In this document: positions 56,323-64,000 of the stretch, piece by piece | How the letters are laid out: each line of letters begins with the position of its first letter | Numbering within the stretch: the first letter of the stretch is position 1 | From: Zhongshania aquatica | GTDB taxonomy: Bacteria > Pseudomonadota > Gammaproteobacteria > Pseudomonadales > Spongiibacteraceae | Assembly: GCF_027257955.1 (NCBI RefSeq) | Contig: NZ_JANZNQ010000008.1 | Span: forward strand, 62,001-126,000 | Direction: 5' to 3' | Length of the DNA: 64,000 nucleotides | The notes under the pieces: generated by a model | What the model was told of the DNA's origin: nothing | Database searches by the model: none | Seen by the model: only the letters and a program-made list of their open reading frames with translations | Position numbers and translations under genes: made by a program

Positions 56323-56974
56323 TTCTTTAATCCAATGGCTATGTTCGTTCCCTAATCAACCGCTACGGTCATAAGCCTGTGCTAAAGAACACACAACTCG
56401 ACATGCGGTCTACTTTTATAGCAAGACTACCCGTGCAAAAACACTGTGTGTTCCACCTAGTCTTTGTGAGAAACCCCTTAACTATAGCTCCTCAATAAAA
56501 AATACGTCCTTTTCACAATCTGTTTTTTATAATTTGCCCAGCACCAACCATTTGCGGTCGCTATTCCACCCCTTAACAAGCCGAAACGGGCTCTTAATCG
56601 CCGCTAAAATAGCGGCACTCCGTTGTTATTTCTATCTCTTTATAGCCGTCACCTTATAACAGGTGAACCTGCGCAAAATAATAACCCTGCGATAGCGGAT
56701 AAAACGCAACTGAAATGCTAAGTAATTGCTGCAGATCACCTTTTACGTTGATACCAGCTGTAAACTCAGGAAATTAGCGACAGCAGCAGTGTAAGGGCCC
56801 ACCACTGGGACTCAAGGTACTTTTGGGCATATCATCTACATATTGGCTACATATCATAGGGCGATATTACACAAATCTAGCCCAATGTGCTTGCCGCACC
56901 CGCCCTGCTCCACTATTCTGCAAAATCATAAAAACATTGTGCTAAACAATATCAAGCATAGGAAGAATAAGCAC
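56323..56974. other. Long spacer upstream of the outer-membrane protein gene
   Basis: No gene is supported in this 650-bp stretch. It contains two hairpins without T-runs: GCCGCTA-AAA-TAGCGGC at 56600-56616 (perfect 7 bp) and CACCT-TATAAC-AGGTG near 56650-56665. The divergent promoters of the sensor kinase and the outer-membrane protein must lie here. A small RNA is possible but not shown. Confidence 0.5.
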
Positions 56975-58108
56975 TTGCGACGATTTCAAGCGAACCCACA
57001 TCCATTATTAATAGCAAGCCTCCTGTTCTTATCATTTTCGGTCATAGCTGACGTCTCTGCCGATAATAATAGTCTAAGGACACTGCACTACAGTACGGCA
57101 ACATTTCCCGCAAAGAACCAATATGAAGGTTATACACAACAAGCCGGAGGATACGTCTTCGTAAACGACAAAGATCGACTGCTCGATAATCTTAAAAGTA
57201 TGTATGAAAAAGGACTCGTCTTAGAGGGAAAGTCCCGAGGCTTATTGGTTATCCCTGGCGATGAAGCTGAATTGGTTGAACAACTAGAAAATGCTGAAAA
57301 TGATAAAACAAGCTTTTCTGCTGGCGGTCATTTCGCTTTACTCACTGAAAGCAATGATTGGATTGTGGTTGGTGGTTCGGTATTTGATGCTAGCGGACGC
57401 TTCAATTACGACGACAACGACGCAAATCGGCTGCGCTTTGCAACCGTTCTGGGGCTATTTGGACTCGGAGATTTAGAGTCTACAGTAAATGTATCCGGGG
57501 TATGGAAAAACTATCTCGGCCTTAACTATCGCTACCAACTAGACAGCCTGCCCGACACCCGCATTGGACTCACAACAAAACTCCAGAGCATAAGCCTTAT
57601 AGAGCGAGCAATTTTTATTGACGAATACGACGAAGACAAGCTTTTCGACCAAAGTCGGGACGTAGGGAGCAAAGTACAACTGAATGCGGATTTAGGTATT
57701 CAGCATCAATTCGACTCATGGGTTATTGGCGTGAATGCTGCGGATATTTATCAGCAAAAATTTAAAGGGCCAAACGGAACGACCTATCAGCAACGCAGTC
57801 ACCTCAGCGGCAGTATAAGTTACGCTAGCAATTGGAGCACCGTCCTAATCAACGCAGACATTACACCGCAACAGGGTTTCGGCGAGCTTTCTTCCCATAA
57901 AGATTATCATATTCGCTTCTTGCTCCCAGTAAGTACAAAACTCGGGCTCATGCTCGGTTACCAATGGATAGACAGCAATGACCAATCGGATCTCCCACAT
58001 CTTGGGTTTCGCTACGCCGTGGGTGATCTACTTAGAATTGAAGCCGGCTTTAGCTTCGCCGGCCCACGTGAGTTTGGCGGCAGCGGCAGCCTTCAGCTAC
58101 CCCTTTAA
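56975..58108 (+). CDS. Probable outer-membrane protein (TraF_2-like)
   Basis: The protein has 377 residues if translation begins at the TTG 56975 (GGAAGA upstream), which gives MRRFQANPHP and a clear signal peptide ending near VSA-DN. The longer frame from 56843 starts with unlikely sequence. The body has LKSMYEKGLVLEG and long runs of amphipathic strands ending in SGSLQLPL. The pattern resembles the TraF_2 (conjugal transfer TraF-like) family, but no conjugation gene lies nearby, so the name carries little functional weight. Confidence 0.6.
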   Translation: MRRFQANPHPLLIASLLFLSFSVIADVSADNNSLRTLHYSTATFPAKNQYEGYTQQAGGYVFVNDKDRLLDNLKSMYEKGLVLEGKSRGLLVIPGDEAELVEQLENAENDKTSFSAGGHFALLTESNDWIVVGGSVFDASGRFNYDDNDANRLRFATVLGLFGLGDLESTVNVSGVWKNYLGLNYRYQLDSLPDTRIGLTTKLQSISLIERAIFIDEYDEDKLFDQSRDVGSKVQLNADLGIQHQFDSWVIGVNAADIYQQKFKGPNGTTYQQRSHLSGSISYASNWSTVLINADITPQQGFGELSSHKDYHIRFLLPVSTKLGLMLGYQWIDSNDQSDLPHLGFRYAVGDLLRIEAGFSFAGPREFGGSGSLQLPL

Positions 58109-58138
58109 TAATCGGCTATGCTGTGTGCGCAACCCCAA

Positions 58139-59749
58139 TCATTGTTTATCCGGTATATATGACATGGCATGCTCACTTACTGCGGTGATCGTCAGCGAGG
58201 GATTCACGCCAAGATTCGAAGATAATGTCGAACCATCACAAATCAGCATATTCTTATAGCCAAACACCCTGCTCTGAACATCGACCACGCCTTCATCCGC
58301 TGTGCGCCCCATACCTGCCCCACCCATGCAATGGGCTGTCGCCGGAATATTAAACAACACCTCGGTTATCAAACTGCCCGCCATCCCCCCCCTCCGCCGC
58401 GCAGCCTTTAGAGCGAATTCGCTGGCTTCAGGGATGTGCGCGGGTATCTTCGGGCCAAAACTCACCATACGCTTACTAAATGGCCAATACCAACGGCGCT
58501 TATAGAGCATATCGATATGCCCATCCAAGGTTTGCATACACAGTAAAATAATTGTTTGCTTAGCCAGCCCAAAGGGGATTAGTGACCCGATCGCTTGTTT
58601 CGGATTACGCAGCAACAAACGCAGCATGGTGTATATCCAATTAAAAATTCGACGCCAATCGGTCTTTCCACGGATCATTGCCGTTACCAGCAAACCCATG
58701 GCGTCAGACCCTCGCGGGTAGCGAGTTGCCTCAATATGGGTTTTATCATCAAGATAAATACCCGAGCCAATCGCAATACCAGCGTCCATATTATCGGCGT
58801 CGGGTAAACGAACACCAATCAGTGACTCGGCATTTGTTCTAACTCGACGACCTAATTGCTGGGAAATATTGGGTAGTGATTTTTTGTCTCGTAGCTTAAA
58901 CAGCAGTTCCTGCGTACCCAATGACGATCCCGCAAAGACGACTGATTTAACACGCCAGCGACGCTTATTACGAAACAAAAATGCAGTGCTGCTAACCGTC
59001 GTAACCTCATAACCGTCTTCGCCATCGGCCTTGCCGTTAAGAGGCACAACATCAATCACTTTGGTTTCGGCAAATACCTCTGCGCCCTGCTTTTCGGCTA
59101 GGTACAAATAATTCTTATCTAAGGAGTTTTTTGCGTTATAACGACAGCCCACCATGCAGCCACCGCAACCAATGCAACTATTGCGTACTGGGCCGTCGCC
59201 ATCGAAATAGGGATCTGGATAGGACTTGCCCTGCGGTTCGCCCTCATCGCCAAAAAACACACCAACCTGAGTTTTATAAAAGGTATCGCCGCAGCCCCAG
59301 TCTTCTGCGGCTTCTTTCAACATATCGTCCGCAGGACCGATGATTCTATTTTCAGTAACGCCGAGCATTTTCTTAGCGGTGGCGTAATGAGCAGGCATCA
59401 CCTGCTCCCAATCTCTTAAGCCAGCCCAACTGCCCTGCTGCCATATTACTGGCTTCGGTACTAACAAGGTATTTGCATAGGTAATTGAGCCGCCACCCAC
59501 TGCATTACCGTGCAAAACAAGCACATGCTTAAACCATTTGATATTAAAAAAGCCCTTTAATCCCAGCATAGGTCGCCATAACCAGCGATGAAAATGCCAG
59601 TTAGACGGCGGAAATGATTCTTCGCTCCAGCGTTTACCCATTTCCATCACCGCGACGGTGTAGCCCTTCTGTGTTAGCCGATAAGCAGACACAGAGCCAC
59701 CAAAACCAGAGCCAACCACCAAATAATCTACATCGTATTCCACGATCAA
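58139..59749 (-). CDS. GMC-family oxidoreductase (cholesterol-oxidase-like)
   Basis: The 536-residue flavoenzyme has an FAD motif VVGSGFGGSVSAYRL and LHGNAVGGGSITYANTLLVP, typical of GMC/cholesterol-oxidase-like enzymes (ChoD type). A four-Cys cluster SCIGCGGCMVGCRYNAKNSL (Cys192, 195, 198, 202) is conserved in this subgroup and looks like an Fe-S site. C-terminal PATAHCMGGAGMG and NPSLTITA complete the fold. The start is a TTG with AAGG upstream. It is divergent from the TetR gene. The substrate is likely an alcohol or sterol. Confidence 0.85.
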   Translation of the reverse strand: MIVEYDVDYLVVGSGFGGSVSAYRLTQKGYTVAVMEMGKRWSEESFPPSNWHFHRWLWRPMLGLKGFFNIKWFKHVLVLHGNAVGGGSITYANTLLVPKPVIWQQGSWAGLRDWEQVMPAHYATAKKMLGVTENRIIGPADDMLKEAAEDWGCGDTFYKTQVGVFFGDEGEPQGKSYPDPYFDGDGPVRNSCIGCGGCMVGCRYNAKNSLDKNYLYLAEKQGAEVFAETKVIDVVPLNGKADGEDGYEVTTVSSTAFLFRNKRRWRVKSVVFAGSSLGTQELLFKLRDKKSLPNISQQLGRRVRTNAESLIGVRLPDADNMDAGIAIGSGIYLDDKTHIEATRYPRGSDAMGLLVTAMIRGKTDWRRIFNWIYTMLRLLLRNPKQAIGSLIPFGLAKQTIILLCMQTLDGHIDMLYKRRWYWPFSKRMVSFGPKIPAHIPEASEFALKAARRRGGMAGSLITEVLFNIPATAHCMGGAGMGRTADEGVVDVQSRVFGYKNMLICDGSTLSSNLGVNPSLTITAVSEHAMSYIPDKQ

Positions 59750-59822
59750 TCACACCTTCATCGTCGCCAACGGCTCAGCAAAACCGACGATATATCGGTA
59801 GCTGTGTCTGGCTGCGTTAATT

Positions 59823-59867
59823 TGACAATATGTCATGTCACTTTACATCTGACATCAACTCATGTCA
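59823..59867. promoter_or_regulatory. TGACA/TGTCA operators between GMC gene and tetR
   Basis: Two dyads lie in the divergent spacer: TGACA-ATA-TGTCA (59823-59835, with another TGTCA directly after) and TGACAT-CAACTC-ATGTCA (59850-59867). A further ATGTCA covers the likely tetR start codon. Repeated half-sites next to a TetR gene suggest autoregulation and control of the GMC gene. Confidence 0.65.
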
Positions 59868-59877
59868 AAATTTCCGC

Positions 59878-60561
59878 ATGTCAAAATCTGCCTCAAAAAC
59901 CACAGCAAAACCATCGTCTGACAGCAAGCAGCCGACTCGCCGCTATCGTGGCAGCAGCGGCGACCAACGCCGCAACGAGCGCTACGAGCAATTACTTAGC
60001 GCTGGACTCTGCGTCATTGGCAGCAACGGCTATGCCGCCGCCAGTGTAAAAAGCATTTGTACGGAAGCCGGTTTAACAGAACGCTACTTCTATGAGTCGT
60101 TTGCGAATAGGGAAGCGCTCTTAGCCGAGGTTTATAAAACCCAAACTCGTTTTTTGAAGGAGCGGATGCTCGCTGCCTTTGAAATATCTGAACGCAGCAG
60201 CACTGCCTTTTCTCGCGCAGGCTTAAAAGCTTTTTTCGACACCTTGTATGAACACCCCGAAGTCGCCCGTTTATTACTTTTTGAAATTCTTGGCGTTAGC
60301 GACACAATAGACGTGTTGTATTACGAGGCAATGGAAGAGTTTGCCGTGTTGGTGAGAACCCTAACAGAGTCATTAGGTATCGCTGACATGTCAGAAATAC
60401 CAGACCAAGGCATGGTATACGCGGGCCTAGTTGGCGCAGTGCTACAAATTGCCCGGCGCTGGGCACTGAATAACTATCGGGAACCGGTCGATAGCATTAT
60501 TGAAAGCAGTTTGTTTTTATTTATTGCCGCCACAAGTTATAACGCGTCCATGTCGAAGTGA
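59878..60561 (+). CDS. TetR-family transcriptional regulator
   Basis: The 227-residue protein has the TetR HTH QLLSAGLCVIGSNGYAAASV and ICTEAGLTERYFYESFANREALLAEVY (continuous family pattern), then a helical ligand domain. Start ATG 59878 is assumed; the ATG 59830 would place the first codons inside the operator. It is divergent from the GMC gene, whose expression it probably represses. Confidence 0.88.
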   Translation: MSKSASKTTAKPSSDSKQPTRRYRGSSGDQRRNERYEQLLSAGLCVIGSNGYAAASVKSICTEAGLTERYFYESFANREALLAEVYKTQTRFLKERMLAAFEISERSSTAFSRAGLKAFFDTLYEHPEVARLLLFEILGVSDTIDVLYYEAMEEFAVLVRTLTESLGIADMSEIPDQGMVYAGLVGAVLQIARRWALNNYREPVDSIIESSLFLFIAATSYNASMSK

Positions 60562-60566
60562 ATTCG

Positions 60567-61322
60567 CTACTCACGAATCAATCGCCCCCCAACCGACTCT
60601 AGCTCTGCCTTATGCTGTTTCCAATCAGGCATAGCCTCCGCCATCAGGGCGTAAAATTGCTGACTGTGATTAAACTCCTGTAAATGGCAGAGCTCGTGAA
60701 CAATCACATAATCAATACAAACTTGGCTGGCTTTGATTAAATGGGTATTCAAACAAATGCGCCCATCTGCTGAGCAACTTCCCCACCGAGAACGCATACG
60801 CCTCAATCGCAAAACGGGTATGTCTTCAACCCACGGCAAGAGTGCAGCCCAATGGGATAACCGTGCAGAGAACACCTGCTGAGCTTGGAGCTGATACCAG
60901 CGTTGAAGGGCCCGACTTATCTGTTCTGAATCTTCGAGCTCGCCAGTAAGTACTATCTTGTCGCCATCGACCCCCACTTTCGCTCGGCCTTTACCAACGA
61001 GGATTTTCAATTCCCGCGACTCGCCTAAAAAATCATGGTGTTCACCCGCTATATAGCTCAAGGCCGCGTCTTGCTGACTTAAGAACTGCTGTTGACGCTC
61101 GTAAATCCACTCTCGATTCCGTGTCAGCATTGTATCTATGTGGACTGTAGACGTCGCAAATGGAGCCCGTAAAACCACCCCTTTTCGGCCTACTTGCAAC
61201 GTTAATTTAGAACGCCGACGTCGACTGCGAATAACGGTGATGGGGACGGACTGATCTCGGCACTGAAGAAATTGCTGACTGCGTAACTCGACAGCGCGCT
61301 TATATTTTTTTATTTTCAACAT
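60567..61322 (-). CDS. YgjP-like zinc metallopeptidase (DUF45)
   Basis: The 251-residue protein shows the HELCH motif in YVIVHELCHLQEFNHSQQFY, with the preceding MRSRWGSCSADGRICLNTHL segment of the YgjP/WLM clan. The third ligand (His in NHSQQF) is present. The cellular role is unknown. It lies 9 bp downstream of the response regulator-kinase gene and is possibly cotranscribed. Confidence 0.88.
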   Translation of the reverse strand: MLKIKKYKRAVELRSQQFLQCRDQSVPITVIRSRRRRSKLTLQVGRKGVVLRAPFATSTVHIDTMLTRNREWIYERQQQFLSQQDAALSYIAGEHHDFLGESRELKILVGKGRAKVGVDGDKIVLTGELEDSEQISRALQRWYQLQAQQVFSARLSHWAALLPWVEDIPVLRLRRMRSRWGSCSADGRICLNTHLIKASQVCIDYVIVHELCHLQEFNHSQQFYALMAEAMPDWKQHKAELESVGGRLIRE

Positions 61323-61330
61323 CGCTAATA

Positions 61331-62845
61331 CTAGTGGTGAACTGGAAATTCACAGCTAAAAATGGCGCCACCCTCAGGGTTGGCTTGAAAGCGAATATCA
61401 CCACCGTGTCCCTGCATAATAGATTTAGACACCGACAAGCCAATCCCCATCCCACCCTCTTTTGAGGTGACAAAAGGGCTGAACAATTGCTCTTCTATTT
61501 CTGGCGCTAAACCTGCGCCAAAATCCTTCACTTTGAAGCACACCATGCCGCCCTGGAGGTAGGTACTCACCTCGACCGGATTACTGTGCTCTGCATTAGA
61601 CGTTGATTCCATTGCGTTGCGAATCAGGTTTAAGGCAACCTGCTGCAACTGCACTTCGTCCGCAAAAATCGGCGGCAAATTTTCTCCGGCATTTAAGTGT
61701 ACTGGGATAGCATTCACCCGCGAATCAACCTCGGCAAGCGCAAGAACATCTTCCAGTACTTCATTGATATTAAGGACTTCCCGTCCACCAGAGGGCTTTT
61801 TAACGTAGCTACGCATGCGCTGAATAACTGCTGCTGCGCGCTCAGCCTGAATAATAATTTTAGACAGTACCTCTTCCATTTTTTGACGGCGATCTTCGGG
61901 TAAATCAAGCAGCAGGCGCTGGGCTACTCGAGAGTAATTCGTCACAGCGGTAAGCGGTTGATTCACTTCATGGGCAATACCAGCCGCCATTTCTCCACCA
62001 GTACTTAGGCGCTCTATATGCGCTAAATGCTGACGCTGAGTATCCATTTCTTCTCGCGCTTGCTCAAGGGCAAACTGGTTTTGCAGCCACTCACTAATAT
62101 CCCGTAACACTAAAACTGCACCACCTTCTGCTCGTGGTGAACCCATTAGCGCTACCGGTAAGATTTGACCAGTGCGAGCGCTAATACTAACGTGCTCCTT
62201 ACGTAGACCAACCCCGCCCTCACAAAGTAACGCTAATGACTGATTGAGCGCTTCGTCGCCGGCAAATAAATTAAGTTTTGAAAATAACTCGCCAACACAA
62301 TCCGCCGTCGCCCACCCAGTAATCGCCGACGCCTGCGCATTCATTGAGGTAACTCTGCCTGCCAAATCTAAACCGACGATACCTTCTTCGACCGCATTTA
62401 AAATTTGCTGGTTCTCATCTTCTAATTCGGTATTACGACGCGCTAATGCCCGCTCTAAACGTTGAATCTTAATATGTGTTCGGACCCGAGCCAAAACTTC
62501 GTCGGTCTGAAATGGCTTGGCAATATAGTCCACGCCACCAATCGCCAAACCGTGAACTTTAGACTGGCTATCGGTCAGCGCGGATAAAAAAATCACCGCA
62601 ATGTCTGCGGTCTCAGGGTCGGCTTTTAAATGCTCACAAACCTCAAAACCGTCCATTCCCGGCATCATGACATCAAGTAGAATCAAGGCTGGACGAGCTC
62701 GTTTAGCGGTGTATAAGGCGGCCTCACCATCACGTGCCGCTAATAGGCGGTAACCACTGCCCTCAAGGGTTTTAAATAAGACCTGTAAGTTAGTTGGATT
62801 GTCATCAACCAATAAAATTTGTTCGCTACCGCGATCAGGCATCAT
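61331..62845 (-). CDS. Response regulator-PAS-histidine kinase hybrid
   Basis: The 504-residue protein starts with a receiver domain (ILLVDDNPTNLQVL, phospho-Asp in LILLDVMMPGMDG, Lys in YIAKPFQ), then a PAS domain (ILNAVEEGIVGLDLAGRV), a coiled coil and a HisKA/HATPase kinase: H-box AAGIAHEVNQPLTAV (His292), NLIRNAMES, DFGAGLA and GMGIGLSVSKSI. No transmembrane segment is seen. It overlaps the upstream sensor gene by 11 bp and likely receives phosphate from it. Confidence 0.9.
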   Translation of the reverse strand: MMPDRGSEQILLVDDNPTNLQVLFKTLEGSGYRLLAARDGEAALYTAKRARPALILLDVMMPGMDGFEVCEHLKADPETADIAVIFLSALTDSQSKVHGLAIGGVDYIAKPFQTDEVLARVRTHIKIQRLERALARRNTELEDENQQILNAVEEGIVGLDLAGRVTSMNAQASAITGWATADCVGELFSKLNLFAGDEALNQSLALLCEGGVGLRKEHVSISARTGQILPVALMGSPRAEGGAVLVLRDISEWLQNQFALEQAREEMDTQRQHLAHIERLSTGGEMAAGIAHEVNQPLTAVTNYSRVAQRLLLDLPEDRRQKMEEVLSKIIIQAERAAAVIQRMRSYVKKPSGGREVLNINEVLEDVLALAEVDSRVNAIPVHLNAGENLPPIFADEVQLQQVALNLIRNAMESTSNAEHSNPVEVSTYLQGGMVCFKVKDFGAGLAPEIEEQLFSPFVTSKEGGMGIGLSVSKSIMQGHGGDIRFQANPEGGAIFSCEFPVHH

Positions 62846-64000
62846 TCAAACTAGCCTCACGCGACGCCTGCACCACCAAGTGAGTCAGCTTATCGAAATC
62901 AAACTCCCGTAAATATTCTTCTGCCTCGGTCACAAAGCCATCACACTCAGGATTGCGCTTACGTAGCTGCTGCAAAAGCTCCCGCAGGCTCGTTACATCA
63001 CCAAGATCAACCGCTGTGCTTAATTCCTGTAAATCCTTACCGGGAGGTAACATCAAATCGCAGGGCAGCATCGAATCTTCCCCTGCAGGCTCGGCAGCAG
63101 TAATGTTAGACGTCACGCCGCAGGTAGTGGCCACCACTTTAAGAAGGTCGCCGATACTTATCGGTTTAGGCAAGAAACCATCGCAACCCACTTCTATTGC
63201 CTCCTCCATCATTTCCTCATCAGTGGTTGCCGATGCCATAATAATGGCAACGTCGGTCATCTTCATTTCCTGCTTAATAATCCGTGTTGCCTCCATGCCA
63301 TCCATTTCCGGCATTCTTAAATCCATCAAAACTAACTTCGCTGTACGCTCTTTTAAATGTTCAATCACTTCAAGACCGTTGCCAGCCTCACGAATGTCGG
63401 TGGTAACGTCCTCGAGCATACTCAGCAATACATGGCGATTCACAGCAACATCATCGGCAACAATAATTGCAGGGTTTTCACCCGCGCTCGCCAACAATTG
63501 CGGGATAGGATCAAGCGCTTCTAGCAAATATTCGTCTGTATCCAAAGAAGCATCTAGTTCAAGCAACGGGATATCAAAGTAGAAACAGCTGCCTTGGCCG
63601 AACTCACTGCTAACGTTCAAGCTTCCACCCATGGCTTCGACCAAACGACGACAAATAGACAAGCCCAAGCCCGTTCCCTTTCCGTCCTGCGGATTAACCT
63701 GTCTGAAGGGCTCAAACACATCCCGCAATTTCTCTGCCGGAATACCCATACCACTGTCGGTTACTGAAAACATCAGTTGTTTTGTTTCTGGCGCTGCGTG
63801 CAGCTTTAAAACAACCTTGCCGACACTAGTAAATTTAACCGCATTGTCGAGTAAATTTACCAACACTTGGCGCAATTTCACCTCATCTACCTGCACTTGC
63901 TCGGGCAAATTCGGTGAGCGATCAACAATAAACTCCAAGCCTTTTGATTTAGCTCGATGAGCAACAATATCGCTGACGTTTGACACAATATCGTCAAGCT
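62835..64000 (-). CDS. Hybrid sensor histidine kinase (5' end outside window)
   Basis: The frame is open through position 64000, so the true start is outside. Visible parts, in order, are the end of the kinase core (LVNLLDNAVKFT, DSGMGIP, GKGTGLGLSICRRLVEAMGG) and a receiver (IIVADDVAVNRHVL, phospho-Asp in LVLMDLRMPEMDG, Lys in FLPKPI), then a helical C-terminal tail. It overlaps the next gene by 11 bp. Signal input and H-box lie outside the window. Confidence 0.9.
   Translation of the reverse strand, partial: LDDIVSNVSDIVAHRAKSKGLEFIVDRSPNLPEQVQVDEVKLRQVLVNLLDNAVKFTSVGKVVLKLHAAPETKQLMFSVTDSGMGIPAEKLRDVFEPFRQVNPQDGKGTGLGLSICRRLVEAMGGSLNVSSEFGQGSCFYFDIPLLELDASLDTDEYLLEALDPIPQLLASAGENPAIIVADDVAVNRHVLLSMLEDVTTDIREAGNGLEVIEHLKERTAKLVLMDLRMPEMDGMEATRIIKQEMKMTDVAIIMASATTDEEMMEEAIEVGCDGFLPKPISIGDLLKVVATTCGVTSNITAAEPAGEDSMLPCDLMLPPGKDLQELSTAVDLGDVTSLRELLQQLRKRNPECDGFVTEAEEYLREFDFDKLTHLVVQASREASLNDA

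Noticed and set aside
56600-56616. Hairpin GCCGCTA-AAA-TAGCGGC as a terminator
   Set aside because: No T-run on either side and no gene ends near it; recorded only as a hairpin.

Overview
The window is a chromosomal segment of a Gram-negative gammaproteobacterium, probably a marine, oligotrophic type. Supporting signs are fxsA next to groESL with a sigma32 promoter, outer-membrane phospholipase A, TonB-dependent receptors, a wax-ester synthase/DGAT, class I fumarase, exonuclease I and a BatABD operon. A Spongiibacteraceae/Cellvibrionales (Zhongshania-like) affiliation is my guess from gene content and was not tested. No rRNA, tRNA, CRISPR array, transposase or phage gene is visible, so most of the segment looks like stable chromosome with a few accessory islands.

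Layout. 1-9.4 kb is housekeeping on the minus strand: ribF (cut by the window edge), murJ, nudF, pyrB, an MsbA-related ABC exporter, a GIY-YIG protein, sbcB and class I fumarase. 9.4-14.5 kb holds small envelope and metabolic genes: a coiled-coil membrane protein, a PuuD-type membrane domain, a CoA-binding protein, a lipoprotein, a small K+ channel, hexose-6-phosphate mutarotase and a methyltransferase-like protein. 14.6-17.5 kb is one large lipoprotein joining calcium-binding thrombospondin type 3 repeats to an S15/CocE-like hydrolase. 17.7-20.5 kb is groEL-groES-fxsA. 20.6-26.2 kb carries pldA, a beta carbonic anhydrase, an alkyltransferase-like protein, a rhombosortase-like protease, an AmpG-like permease, yajQ and panE.

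26.2-34.1 kb is a vitamin B12 locus. A sigma70 promoter and a cobalamin riboswitch precede btuB, followed by cobO, btuF, btuC, btuD, bluB and cobQ: uptake across both membranes, adenosylation, lower-ligand synthesis and amidation. A 14-bp perfect hairpin follows btuB and a patch of dispersed short repeats precedes cobQ. 34.1-42.1 kb looks like a catabolic island: HSL-type esterase, two SDR dehydrogenases, a LuxR-type regulator, a Baeyer-Villiger monooxygenase and a TonB-dependent receptor. Together they could import an alicyclic or steroid-like compound, oxidise alcohol to ketone to ester, and hydrolyse the ester. 43.0-44.4 kb is a WS/DGAT. 44.5-51.8 kb is a tightly overlapping moxR-DUF58-DUF4381-batA-batB/C-batD operon.

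52.9-56.3 kb is the most unusual region. A secreted eight-cysteine EGKCG/EAKCG repeat protein of HvfA type (precursor family of oxazolone/thioamide copper-binding RiPPs) lies divergent from a DoxX-type (HvfX-like) membrane protein, an ECF sigma factor and a short zinc-finger anti-sigma factor. Both divergent promoters carry the same TTTGTAAC-N18-TCTTA signature, yet no MNIO (DUF692) maturase or DUF2063 partner is present. Next to it is a sensor kinase whose N-terminus matches the copper-dependent ethylene-binding domain of ETR1, with the key residues at identical spacing, but whose phospho-accepting histidine position holds arginine.

56.9-64 kb holds a TraF_2-like outer-membrane protein, a GMC/cholesterol-oxidase-like enzyme divergent from a TetR regulator with TGACA/TGTCA operators, a YgjP-like metallopeptidase, and two overlapping two-component signalling genes, the second cut by the window edge.
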